A stretch of DNA of 64,000 nt, from positions 1-64,000 of the forward strand of contig JBCCGI010000034.1 in NCBI GenBank assembly GCA_039029355.1. The letters are read 5' to 3'. Below, one piece after another: positions 54,765 through 63,372 of the stretch. The translations under genes were made by a program, and so were the position numbers. Position 1 is the first letter of the stretch; each line of letters starts with the position of its first letter. The notes under the pieces were generated by a model. The model saw nothing but the letters and a program-made list of their open reading frames with translations. It was not told the DNA's origin and did not search any database. The DNA comes from JBCCGI01 sp039029355. Lineage in GTDB: Bacteria; Planctomycetota; UBA1135; GCA-002686595.

Positions 54765-56657
54765 CTACTGCTGGATGCGGAAGGTCTCCAGCACCGACAC
54801 CAGGGTCAGCCCGGTGGCTCCGAGCGTGTCGTCGGAGGCCGCCTGCAGGTGCACGTCCACGCCCGCCAGGCTGGCGAGCTGCGGCAGCACCACCGGCGTG
54901 TGGGACGCGCCGCTCGCATCGAACTGCCCGACCTCGAGCACGCCGAAGGGGGGCAGGAGGTCGAACCCGCCGCTCGGTCCGGCCGCGAACGAGTCGGCCA
55001 GCGCGCCGAAGAAGACGGCGTAGAAGTTGTCGGGCTCGCCGTAGGTGGAGACCGTCAGCGTATCCCCGAGAGCCGGGCTCAGATCGTCGACCTTGACGAG
55101 GGTCAGGAGGCGCAGGAGGGCGTCGTAGACCTGGATCAGCCCGGCACCCCGGTCGTTGTCCTTGCCGGGAGCGCCGAAGTCGAGCGCGGTGATCTGAAGC
55201 GCCTGGGAGAGGTGCCGCGGCTCGGCCTCGGGGCGCGCGTCGAAGAGCAGCATGAAGCTGCCGCTGACGTGGGGCGAGGAGGCCGAGGTCCCCGAGAAGG
55301 GCGCGAAGCCCCCGCCGAGGTCGGTCGTCGTCGCGTTGAAGGGGGCCGCGACGTCCGGCTTCACCAGCCCCTGCCCGGAGCCGCCGAACCCGCCCACCGG
55401 ATAGTCCCAGAGGGCGGGGTCCTGGGCGTGCGGGTAGGTGGATTCGTACAGCAGGACGTCCTCCCAGGCGACCGGGCCGTGGGAGGAGAGCGGGCTGAGG
55501 CCGCCGACCGCCACCACGCCCGACACGCCGCCTTCGAGCTGGGTCTGCACCGGGTGGCGCCAGGCGCTCGGGACGGCGCTGGGGGCGCAGACCTGGAACG
55601 GGATCGGATTGCTTCCGCCCAGTAGGCCCTGGTTGCCCGCCGCGTTCGCGTGCAGCATCCCGGCCGCGAGGATCATGTCCTGCACGTGCCGGTGCATCTC
55701 GTAGTCGGGCAGCGGCGTGTGGTCCCAGCGGTAGCAGTTCGACGAGCCGGTGGCGTCCGCGCCGATGCCGATGGCGTACTGCAGCGCGAGCCACTGGCCG
55801 GCCTCGGTGCCCGTGCGGGCGACCGCCATGGTGGCCTGGGGCGCGACGCCGGTGATCGGCCCCAGTCCGTCGGCGCCGTCGCCCACCATCAGACCCGCGG
55901 TGCGCGTGCCATGGTCGGCGAGGGTCACCAGCGGCGTGTCCCCGGGCGCGGGGTCGTTGTCGTCGTCGAGGAAGTCCCAGCCCCAGGTGTCGTCCACGTA
56001 CCCGTTGCCGTCGTTGTCGAGGCCGTCGACGACCTCGCCGGGGTTGGACCAGATCTGATCGTCGAGGGCCGGGTGGTCCCGCTCGACGCCCGAGTCGATG
56101 TTCACCAGCAGCGTGCCGGCGCCCTGGTAGCCGAGGGCCCAGGCGTCGGGCGCCTGCACGGCCTCGAGCGTCCCGGTGGGGCCGCTCCCGTCCGCAGGCG
56201 GCCCCGGGGGCGGTTCGACCGCGGCATCGGCCCGCCGCACCGGCGACCAGCCGATGCGCTGCACCTCGGGCAGCTCCGCGACGCGCCGCAGCGCCGCCGG
56301 GGTGCCGCGGAAGACCACCGCGTTGGCGACCCAGAGGACGTCGATCCGGTCGACGGCTCCCGCGGCGCGCAGCTCTTCCAGCAGCGCCAGCGTCGCGCCC
56401 TGGCGCTCGGCGGCGAACACGCGCAAGCGCTCGGCCACGTGGCGCCGGCGCTCGGAGCGGCTCAGCCGCAGGGCGCCCTCGCCCCGCAGGTCGTCGAGGG
56501 TCAGGCGTTCCTCCAGCACGGCGTAGGCCCGGTAGAGCGTGCTCTCGGCACCGGGCTCTTCCGCCCAGAGGGCTCGGAGGGCGGGGTGGACCTTCGCCTC
56601 GGTCTCGGAGGAGGCCGCGGCGAACAGAAGGGGCACACAGATCAACGAAGCGAACAT
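54765..56657 (-). CDS. subtilisin-like serine protease (S8 family)
   Basis: A 630-aa exported protease. A signal peptide covers about residues 1-16, then an inhibitor-like propeptide (about 30-140). The S8 catalytic triad is clear: Asp188 in NIDSG, His249 in DHGTRTAG and Ser458 in GTSASSP. The oxyanion Asn is in HANAAGNQG. Between Asp and His lies an acidic Asp/Asn-rich segment (DGLDNDGNGYVDD) that probably binds calcium. The C-terminal 130 residues form a beta domain with no known name. The start at 56657 (MFASLICV) gives the signal peptide. Confidence 0.92.
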   Translation of the reverse strand: MFASLICVPLLFAAASSETEAKVHPALRALWAEEPGAESTLYRAYAVLEERLTLDDLRGEGALRLSRSERRRHVAERLRVFAAERQGATLALLEELRAAGAVDRIDVLWVANAVVFRGTPAALRRVAELPEVQRIGWSPVRRADAAVEPPPGPPADGSGPTGTLEAVQAPDAWALGYQGAGTLLVNIDSGVERDHPALDDQIWSNPGEVVDGLDNDGNGYVDDTWGWDFLDDDNDPAPGDTPLVTLADHGTRTAGLMVGDGADGLGPITGVAPQATMAVARTGTEAGQWLALQYAIGIGADATGSSNCYRWDHTPLPDYEMHRHVQDMILAAGMLHANAAGNQGLLGGSNPIPFQVCAPSAVPSAWRHPVQTQLEGGVSGVVAVGGLSPLSSHGPVAWEDVLLYESTYPHAQDPALWDYPVGGFGGSGQGLVKPDVAAPFNATTTDLGGGFAPFSGTSASSPHVSGSFMLLFDARPEAEPRHLSQALQITALDFGAPGKDNDRGAGLIQVYDALLRLLTLVKVDDLSPALGDTLTVSTYGEPDNFYAVFFGALADSFAAGPSGGFDLLPPFGVLEVGQFDASGASHTPVVLPQLASLAGVDVHLQAASDDTLGATGLTLVSVLETFRIQQ

Positions 56658-56800
56658 AGGGAGCTCAGAATCCGGCCTTGGGGACGCGAGCCGCGTCCTG
56701 CGGACGGCCGCAGGTCGACTCTCCGGGTAGGTGTCCGCCGGTGCTCCCTTGGCCGGCAAATCCCCAGGCGAAAATCGAGCGGCGCCCTGGGGCGTCCGCC

Positions 56801-56818
56801 GCCGGACGTGTCTCCGGC
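56801..56818 (-). terminator. 6-bp hairpin after the spermidine-synthase-like gene
   Basis: GCCGGA (56801-56806) pairs with TCCGGC (56813-56818) across six bases, 26 bp past the stop on the minus strand. A partial direct repeat GGACGYGTCTCCGG flanks it. It lies in the 186-bp gap 56658-56843. Confidence 0.35.
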
Positions 56819-56843
56819 GACGCGGGACGCGTCTCCGGGGCTT

Positions 56844-59477
56844 CTAGTACTCCTCGACGACCCGGCTCAGGAACGGCGCCATCAGCCACGCGACCGCGTA
56901 CACGCCGGCACCGATCCACACCACGGCGTTGAAGCCGAAGGCGATCGAGAGCACGACGGTCAGCACGCTGCCGATGACCGACGTGTAGCCGTTGATGCCC
57001 CAGGCCCACGCCACGAGCCCCGACGAGCCGCGCGCGATGCGGTCGACGCCGAGCGCGAACGGCATGCCCATCGACACCGCCAGCGGCGCCAGCAGCACCA
57101 CCGCGATCGCGATGCGCGCCGCGGTGGGGAGCTGCAGCGTCGCGCCGAAGAGCGCGTCGCACAGCACGGGGTAGAGCGCGCCGAGCAGGATGACCACCGT
57201 CAGCGCGATGCGCGGGTTCCCGACCCGCGGCGACAGCGCGCTGCCGATGCCGCTGAAGATCAGCACGCTGAACAGCACGACGGCCAGCGAGTAGAGCGGG
57301 TTGCCGAGGTACAGGATGAACTTCTGCGCCAGCACGACCTCGACCAGGATGAAGCCCAGGCCGAGCGCGCCGAAGTAGAACAAGAGCGGCGTGAGGCTGC
57401 GCGATCCCGAGCGCTTCAGCTGCCGCAGCGGCCGCAGGACGAAGAACCAGGCCACCAGTACCAGCAGCACGAGCAGGATCACGAGGATGCCGTGCGCGGT
57501 GATGCCGCCGAGCGGGTTGAAGAAGCTCTCCTTCTTCGTCAGGTGGCGGAAGCGCGAGGTCTCGAAGAAGAACGGGCGGTCGTCGCGCGGCGGCGCGACG
57601 TCGTACGGGTAGCTCGCCAGGAAGGCCGCCTTGTCGGCGGCGGCGGCGTAGAGGTCGTACTGGTTCGGCGCCGGCAGCCCGGTGATCGGGTGCAGGAACT
57701 CCGACTCGCGCCGCGGGTGGTACAGCGGGCGGAAGGCCTTGTCGACGCAGGTCGCGTCCAGCGTGGCCAGCTGCTCGTCGCTGAACCGCGTGCGGCCGAA
57801 CAGGATCACCGAGAAGCCGTTGCTCTCGACGAGGTAGATGTGGTCGCCGGGGTTCTCGACACCCGCCTCGGCGAGCGCGGTCCAGGCCAGCACGAAGAGC
57901 CGCAGCGTGTTGCGCGGGAAGCCGTCGCTGTCGGGCAGGATCCAGCGCGTAAGCGTGACGAAGCCGTCGTCGCGCGTGTGCTCCAGGTAGGTGCCGAAGG
58001 CCTCCTGGGTGTAGAGGAAGTTCTCCGACAGGCTGAACGCGCCCGCCTGGGTCGTGCTGGCGGTGTCGACGCCGGAGAGCTGGACGATGTCGTAGCGGTC
58101 GTGGTCGCGCTCGAGGTAGTGGCGACCCTCCGCCACGTGCACGGTGACCTCGGGGTGGCGCTCGGCGTCGTAGAGCCCGCCCTGGAAGTCGACCACCGAG
58201 CGCGCAGCGCGCACCACGCCGGGGTTGATCTCGACCCCGACGATGCGCTTGGCGCCGAAGCGCTTGGCGGTCAGGAGGTCCATCCCGCCGCCGGCGCCGA
58301 TGCACAGGATCTCGGCCTCGGCCTTCACGCGGTGGACGAGGCTGGCGGGCAGGAACTCGAGCACCTCGGGCGGCTCGCCGTCGGAGCCGGTCTCGCCGCC
58401 GCCCCACTCCATGACGTTGGTCATGGCCCACGAGTCGATCGTGATGCCCTTCTGGCGGGGGAAGGCGCCGTTCCAGTTCGACGACAGGCCCCACAGCCCC
58501 CAGGACTTCTCCGAGGCGGGCCAGGTGAACGCGTCGACGCGGCTCAGCGAGGTCCACTCAGTGAATTCGATCAGGGACGCCGGCTTGACGTCGACGCTGC
58601 CGTCCTCGCGCAGCGGCAGGTCGGCTGGGGAGATCGACTTCCACTCGTCGTAGGGCGTCCGGTAGAGGATTTGGCCGCCCTCCTCGCGGAAGTCGGTGAA
58701 CACCTCGCGCCGGCCGTCGGCCAGGACGACCGACTGGGGCTTCTGCTCGGCGTCGAAGGTCTCGACCAGGTGCAGCGGCTTCGATTTGGGCGCGGCCAGG
58801 TGGAAGGCGTCCCCGCGTCCGCCCCAGGCGAAGGCGGCGATCAGGAGGACCAGCGCGGCGGCGGGGGCCAGCGCTCCGCGCCAGCGCGCGGTGGCCGCGT
58901 ACATCAGCCCTGCGACGGCCATCATCACGCAGCCGATCAGCACCGCGTCGGGCGCGCTCTGGTGCAGCAGGTCGAAGACCAGGATGGCGGCGCCGCAGCC
59001 CGCGCCGGAGCCCAAGAGGTTCGAGCTGTACACCACGCCCGCGCGGTTGCGGTGCAGCGTGAGCGTCGCGCTGATCGTGGCGCCGAGGAAGAAGAACGGC
59101 ACCAGCAGCACGAGGATCTGGAACAGCAGGCCGCCCTCGTTGCGGTCGGCCAGCACCGAGAACGCGTCGACCTCGGTGTGGATCACCAGCCACAGGACGA
59201 GCGTCGTCGTCAGCGCGCTCCAACCCGCGAGTCGGGCGAGCAACGAGTCGGCGCGCTCCATGACCTCGGGCCGCAGCGCGAGCCACACTCCCGACGTCGC
59301 AAAGCCGAGCAGCGCGATCGAGATCACCAGGAACCCGAAGTGGTACCAGAGGATGATCGAGAAGATCTTCGTGAGCGCGATCTCGAACAGGAGGAGACCG
59401 CACGAGACCAAAAACAGCGCCGCGAGGCGCAGCCCCGGGAGGGACGGCGCGGCTTCGTTGGGGGGGGAGCCGGTCAT
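56844..59477 (-). CDS. membrane-bound spermidine-synthase-like protein
   Basis: An 877-aa protein with two membrane parts around a soluble methyltransferase-like core. The N-terminal half (about 15-230) holds about seven helices, beginning LAALFLVSCGLLLFEIALTK, a start typical of this group. The core (about 390-560) is a Rossmann fold with EILCIGAGGGMDLL and RIVGVEINPGVV, the SAM or decarboxylated-SAM binding motifs of spermidine synthases. Six or seven more helices follow from about 660. The substrate is unknown; many planctomycete relatives lack the aminopropyl-transfer residues. Confidence 0.85.
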   Translation of the reverse strand: MTGSPPNEAAPSLPGLRLAALFLVSCGLLLFEIALTKIFSIILWYHFGFLVISIALLGFATSGVWLALRPEVMERADSLLARLAGWSALTTTLVLWLVIHTEVDAFSVLADRNEGGLLFQILVLLVPFFFLGATISATLTLHRNRAGVVYSSNLLGSGAGCGAAILVFDLLHQSAPDAVLIGCVMMAVAGLMYAATARWRGALAPAAALVLLIAAFAWGGRGDAFHLAAPKSKPLHLVETFDAEQKPQSVVLADGRREVFTDFREEGGQILYRTPYDEWKSISPADLPLREDGSVDVKPASLIEFTEWTSLSRVDAFTWPASEKSWGLWGLSSNWNGAFPRQKGITIDSWAMTNVMEWGGGETGSDGEPPEVLEFLPASLVHRVKAEAEILCIGAGGGMDLLTAKRFGAKRIVGVEINPGVVRAARSVVDFQGGLYDAERHPEVTVHVAEGRHYLERDHDRYDIVQLSGVDTASTTQAGAFSLSENFLYTQEAFGTYLEHTRDDGFVTLTRWILPDSDGFPRNTLRLFVLAWTALAEAGVENPGDHIYLVESNGFSVILFGRTRFSDEQLATLDATCVDKAFRPLYHPRRESEFLHPITGLPAPNQYDLYAAAADKAAFLASYPYDVAPPRDDRPFFFETSRFRHLTKKESFFNPLGGITAHGILVILLVLLVLVAWFFVLRPLRQLKRSGSRSLTPLLFYFGALGLGFILVEVVLAQKFILYLGNPLYSLAVVLFSVLIFSGIGSALSPRVGNPRIALTVVILLGALYPVLCDALFGATLQLPTAARIAIAVVLLAPLAVSMGMPFALGVDRIARGSSGLVAWAWGINGYTSVIGSVLTVVLSIAFGFNAVVWIGAGVYAVAWLMAPFLSRVVEEY

Positions 59478-59545
59478 GGGGGACGGATCGTACGAAGCCT
59501 ACCCCGGGGCACAACCGCTCGGCGCGGATCCGGGGCAGGAGTTCG

Positions 59546-59569
59546 GGGGCGGAAGGTCTTTCCCGCCCC
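59546..59569 (-). terminator. 7-bp GC hairpin between two minus-strand genes
   Basis: GGGGCGG (59546-59552) pairs with CCGCCCC (59563-59569) around a 10-nt loop. It lies 33 bp past the stop of the gene ending at 59603. Confidence 0.45.
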
Positions 59570-59602
59570 TCGGGCGCCCGGGCGGGCGGTCCGGGCGGAC
59601 GG

Positions 59603-62167
59603 CTAGGGCAGGGGCAAGGCGACGGCTTCCCCGGCGCCGACGGCGGTGCGCGCGATCTCCTCCCAGGCCTCGGCCGGGTAGGCGCCGAGCGAGCGGTGCT
59701 TGCCCTCCGGCGAGAGGACCAGCGCGGCCGAGCCCGCGGGCACGCGGTCCACGAGCAGCTCGTCCGGAAGCCCGCGCAGGTCGACGGTGCGGAGCGCGAC
59801 CAGACCGTCCGGAGTCTCGACTCGCAGCCACCCGGCCCAGTGCGGCGAGCCGTCGGGGCGGAGCGGAGCCGTCCCCGACAGCCGCACCTCGCCGGTGTCG
59901 AACTCGGCCTCCCACGTCGTCACGCCGCGTGCGAGCGTCACCGGCTGCAGGACCAGCAGGTCGTGCCCGGCGAGCTCGATCAGGTGCGCGCCCCCAGCGC
60001 TCACCGCGAGCTCGAAGGAGCCGTCCGCGTCGACCGCCGCCTCGGCGAGCGCGGGGTCGCCAAAGGCCGCGCGCGAGCCCGGCGCCAGCAGCCGCGCGAC
60101 AAAGCCCTTGGGGCCGGTCCCGTCGACGCGCAGCGTGCCGCGGAAGCGGAACGCGCCCTCGTCGCGCAGGTCGAGGTCGATGCGCGTCGTCGCGCCGGCG
60201 CGCACCTCGCCGTCCCACTCGGCGCGCCGGTCCGCGCTCGGATCCCTCCCGCGCAGCACCACCGCAGCGGCGACCGGCGGGCGCGCGCGGCGCACCTGCC
60301 ACGAGCCGGGCGCGAGCCCCTCAAGGCGGAAGCGTCCCTCGTCGTCGACGGACGTGGTCCACGCCACGCCCCAGCCGTTCGACGCGGCCACCACCATGCC
60401 CGCGACCGAGCGCCCCGGGGCGGTCCGCACGGTGCCTTCGATCGCGCCGGCGCCCTGGAGCTCTAGCACCAGCCCCGCGGCGCCCTCGTCGCGCGACCAC
60501 TGGAACGGGCCCGCCACCAGCGGCGGATAGCCGTCGGCCCACACGCGCAGCGTGTGCCGCCCGTCGTTGTGCAGCGTCGCCACGAAGCGGCCGTCGGGCC
60601 CGGTGGTGGCGTCGCTGCGCTCGAAGCAGCCGCTGGCGAGCACCGCGAAGGGACGGTCGGGCGGAGCGACCTCGCGCGCGTACGCGACACCCGCGGGAAA
60701 GGTGCGCACGACGGCGATCCGCGCGCCCTCGACCGGCTGCCCGTCCGCGATCACCGTCCCGCGCACCGCCTCGCCGGGGATCAGCGTGAGCGTGAGCGTG
60801 TCGCCCACCGCGGCCGGGTCGAACGGGCCGAAGCGCTCGGTGCGGAAGCCGGGCGCGTACGCATTGATCGTGAACGGTCGCTGCGGCACCTGGATCCGCA
60901 GCCCGCCCGCCTCGTCGGTCGGCGTCAGCGTGAGCTGCGGGACCGCGTCGTGGCTGCGCACGTGGCCCCACGACACCGCCGCGCCGTCGGGATCGCGCAG
61001 GCGCAGCTCGGTGAAGCGCGCCGCGCCCAGCTGCAGCACGAGCTTCTCCTCGCCCCCGGAGACGGGGTCGACCTCGGCCGGGGCGTACCGCCCCTCGGTG
61101 TCCAGCGCGCGCACGAAGCCGCCGGTCCAGCCGGCCTCGACGGTGAAGGCGAAGGCGCCGTCGGCGTCGGCCGTCGCGATGCCCTGGCGCCAGTCGAAGC
61201 CCATCTCGCGGTCGAAGAGCTCGAGCCGCGCCCCGGGCGCCGGCGCGCCGTCCGGCAGGAGCACGCGTCCGGCCACGCGCGCCCGCGGCGGTGGCGGCGG
61301 GACGACCAGCTCGACCCGTGCCGGCCCCGCGTCGAGCGGCGTGACGACGGTGCTCCAGCCCCACCCTGCGTCGCCGTTGCGCCCGGCGAGAAAGCCCGGC
61401 GCGCGCGGCACGCCCGCAAGCGTGAAGGCGCCCTCCTCGTCGCTCGTCGCCCGGGCGGGCGCCTGCTGTGCGCCACGCGAGAAGGGCCCGCGCACGCGCG
61501 CCCGCGCTGCGTCCTCGGGGAACGCCTCCTCCGGCCACCACGAGATCGCGACGCCCGGCGCGGGGCCGCCGTGCTCCTCGCGGACGGTTCCGACCAGCAC
61601 GGTGCCGAGCGCGAGCTCGACCGTGCCGAGCTCCAGCGTCCCGCCGGGGCGCAGGTCGAGGTCGAGCGCGGCCGTCGCGAAGCCCTCGGCGCGCACCTCG
61701 GCCACCAGCGCACGCACCAAGCGTGGCGAGAGCGCTCTGATCTTCGTGGGGGAGAGCGCCAGCTCGCCGTCGAGGCGTCCGTCCGCGTCGGCGGTGGCGA
61801 GCGTGGTGCCCAGCTCGGCCGCCACCAGCCGCGCGCCCTCGATCGGCTCCCCCTCCGCGTCGACCACGAGGCCGCGCACCAAGAGCGGCTTCGGCGGCGG
61901 CTCTTCGGCCGGCGCCTCGGGGCCGTAGCGCGACGCGGTCGGAGCGGTCTCGACGTCGACCTCGGCGGCGGCGCGGCGCGCCTCTCCGGCCGGGGCCGCC
62001 GGCAGCTCGTCCACCGTGGGGGCGCGCGCCGGGGCAGCGGTGACGGCATCCGGGCGCGCGGCTACGCCGTCTTCGGAGGCGCGCGAGCCGCCGAGCAGCG
62101 TACGACCCGCGAGCAGGGCCAGCGCAGCGGCCGCGACCAGGGCGAGCATCCTGACGGCGAGCTTCAT
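59603..62167 (-). CDS. exported protein with multiple carboxypeptidase-regulatory-like domains
   Basis: An 854-aa protein. An N-terminal hydrophobic helix (about 3-24) serves as signal or anchor and is followed by an Ala/Pro/Glu-rich linker. Several beta-sandwich repeats of the carboxypeptidase regulatory-like type begin near residue 95, each with a GxVxDxxGxPxxGA core: RGLVVDAEGEPIEGARLVA, VAGRVLLPDGAPAPGARLE, RGTVIADGQPVEGARIAVV and GTVRTAPGRSVAGMVVAAS. Such domains bind surfaces or partners, with no catalysis expected. I chose the ATG at 62167, not 62176, because the latter overlaps the TAGCAT element. Confidence 0.83.
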   Translation of the reverse strand: MKLAVRMLALVAAAALALLAGRTLLGGSRASEDGVAARPDAVTAAPARAPTVDELPAAPAGEARRAAAEVDVETAPTASRYGPEAPAEEPPPKPLLVRGLVVDAEGEPIEGARLVAAELGTTLATADADGRLDGELALSPTKIRALSPRLVRALVAEVRAEGFATAALDLDLRPGGTLELGTVELALGTVLVGTVREEHGGPAPGVAISWWPEEAFPEDAARARVRGPFSRGAQQAPARATSDEEGAFTLAGVPRAPGFLAGRNGDAGWGWSTVVTPLDAGPARVELVVPPPPPRARVAGRVLLPDGAPAPGARLELFDREMGFDWRQGIATADADGAFAFTVEAGWTGGFVRALDTEGRYAPAEVDPVSGGEEKLVLQLGAARFTELRLRDPDGAAVSWGHVRSHDAVPQLTLTPTDEAGGLRIQVPQRPFTINAYAPGFRTERFGPFDPAAVGDTLTLTLIPGEAVRGTVIADGQPVEGARIAVVRTFPAGVAYAREVAPPDRPFAVLASGCFERSDATTGPDGRFVATLHNDGRHTLRVWADGYPPLVAGPFQWSRDEGAAGLVLELQGAGAIEGTVRTAPGRSVAGMVVAASNGWGVAWTTSVDDEGRFRLEGLAPGSWQVRRARPPVAAAVVLRGRDPSADRRAEWDGEVRAGATTRIDLDLRDEGAFRFRGTLRVDGTGPKGFVARLLAPGSRAAFGDPALAEAAVDADGSFELAVSAGGAHLIELAGHDLLVLQPVTLARGVTTWEAEFDTGEVRLSGTAPLRPDGSPHWAGWLRVETPDGLVALRTVDLRGLPDELLVDRVPAGSAALVLSPEGKHRSLGAYPAEAWEEIARTAVGAGEAVALPLP

Positions 62168-62174
62168 GCTCGCC

Positions 62175-62180
62175 ATGCTA
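62175..62180 (-). promoter_or_regulatory. -10 element TAGCAT (minus strand), leaderless type
   Basis: On the minus strand TAGCAT ends 7 nt before the ATG at 62167, the same hexamer and distance as for the LOG gene. Confidence 0.5.
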
Positions 62181-62262
62181 GGCGCCGGTCCCGGTCTTCG
62201 CGATCCGCGATGCAGCGATCCTCGCGCCCAGCTCCGCGCCCCGCGAGGCGAAGCCTCCGCCC

Positions 62263-62730
62263 TCAGCCCACGGCCTGGGGGGCTTCGAGCACCCGCTTCA
62301 GGTCGTCGAGGTCGTGGTTCATCTCCTTCATGCAGCTCTTGAGCATCGGGCGCATCAGGACGCTCATCACCTTCGCCGCGAGGGTCAGCGGCTCGGCTTG
62401 GAAGGTCATCGAGAGCTTCGTGCCGGCCCGCTCGCCGCCGGTGGGCTCGAAGCGCAGCTCGGTGTGGTAGCGGCAGCCGTGGCTCTCGCAGCCCAGCGCG
62501 TAGCTCTGGTTGGGAGCGAAGGCCACCACCTCCATCTCCTCGGTGTGCTCCTTCCCGAACATCGCGCGCGTCTCGCGGAAGCGCGTGCCGAGGCGCGTGG
62601 GGCCGTCGGTCAGCACCTCGGTGTGCACGATGCGCTCGATGTGCTCGGGCGCGCGGCGGAAGTCGCAGGAGGCGTCGAAGACGCGCTCGATCGGCGCGCC
62701 GATCTCCCGTTCCAGCGTGAAGCAGGCCAT
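62263..62730 (-). CDS. SRPBCC (START-like) domain protein
   Basis: A 155-aa soluble protein. It begins FTLEREIGAPIERVFDASCDF, the usual first strand and helix of polyketide-cyclase/SRPBCC domains, and ends with a long amphipathic helix (MKEMNHDLDDLKRVLE). Members bind hydrophobic ligands; no specific role is visible. The ATG at 62730 lies 7 bp after the stop of the DUF1579 gene on the same strand, so the two are probably cotranscribed. The upstream TAG stop again forms part of a TAGGAA sequence. Confidence 0.85.
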   Translation of the reverse strand: MACFTLEREIGAPIERVFDASCDFRRAPEHIERIVHTEVLTDGPTRLGTRFRETRAMFGKEHTEEMEVVAFAPNQSYALGCESHGCRYHTELRFEPTGGERAGTKLSMTFQAEPLTLAAKVMSVLMRPMLKSCMKEMNHDLDDLKRVLEAPQAVG

Positions 62731-62737
62731 GGTGTTC

Positions 62738-63346
62738 CTAACCCTTGCGCGTGAAGCGGACCTCGACCACCTGGGTCCCGGTCTCGCCGATGGGGAGGTC
62801 ATGGATCTCGAGCACGATGTGGTCGTCGTCCGGGAAGCGCCACACGGACTTCACCATCTTGTCGTGCTCGCCGGTGAGGTACTCGTCGAGCGTGCCGTAG
62901 GTGATGAGCGCCTTGCGGTCGCGCGTCAGGTCGCCCTCCGCGTGGGTCATCGCCGTGTCGAGGCTCGAGACCGCGGTGGTGACGAAGCTCTGCTTGAAGT
63001 TGTCGTAGCCGAACAGGTAGTAGCTCTCCGTCTCGCGGCCGAGCATGCGGCCCTCGCCGCGCATCTGCAGCCAGCGGCCGTCCATCAGCCACGAGCAGGT
63101 CGACGTGCCCTTCTCGGCCGGCATGCCCATGCCGGGGAAGGTCGTCTCGGTCTCCCACGTGCCGACGAAGCGCGCGAGGAACGCGTGCGACTCGCCCGGC
63201 TCGGTGAAGCGGCGGGCCTTCTCCATCATCGCGGCGAGGTCGACGTCGCCGCCCTCGGGCGCGGCGTCCTGGGGGAAGGCGGGGGCCAGCAGCGAGGCGG
63301 CGAGTGCGCCGCAGAGGAGGCCGGGAAGGAAGGCGGTGTTGCGCAT
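62738..63346 (-). CDS. DUF1579 family exported protein
   Basis: A 202-aa protein with a Sec signal peptide (about 1-27, ending APAFPQ). The DUF1579 body has HAFLARFVGTWETETTFPGMG, STCSWLMDGRWLQMRGEG and SYYLFGYDNFKQSFVTTAV. It is a lipocalin-like barrel of unknown function. It lies between the M56 peptidase and SRPBCC genes on the same strand. Confidence 0.87.
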   Translation of the reverse strand: MRNTAFLPGLLCGALAASLLAPAFPQDAAPEGGDVDLAAMMEKARRFTEPGESHAFLARFVGTWETETTFPGMGMPAEKGTSTCSWLMDGRWLQMRGEGRMLGRETESYYLFGYDNFKQSFVTTAVSSLDTAMTHAEGDLTRDRKALITYGTLDEYLTGEHDKMVKSVWRFPDDDHIVLEIHDLPIGETGTQVVEVRFTRKG

Positions 63347-63372
63347 GGGCGGGGGCTCCGGAGTTCGGGGAT

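Noticed and set aside
55650..59606. 1318-aa plus-strand open frame covering the subtilase and membrane-protein genes
   Set aside because: It is Arg/Glu/Gln-rich antisense translation with no domain; both minus-strand genes have clear catalytic or binding motifs.
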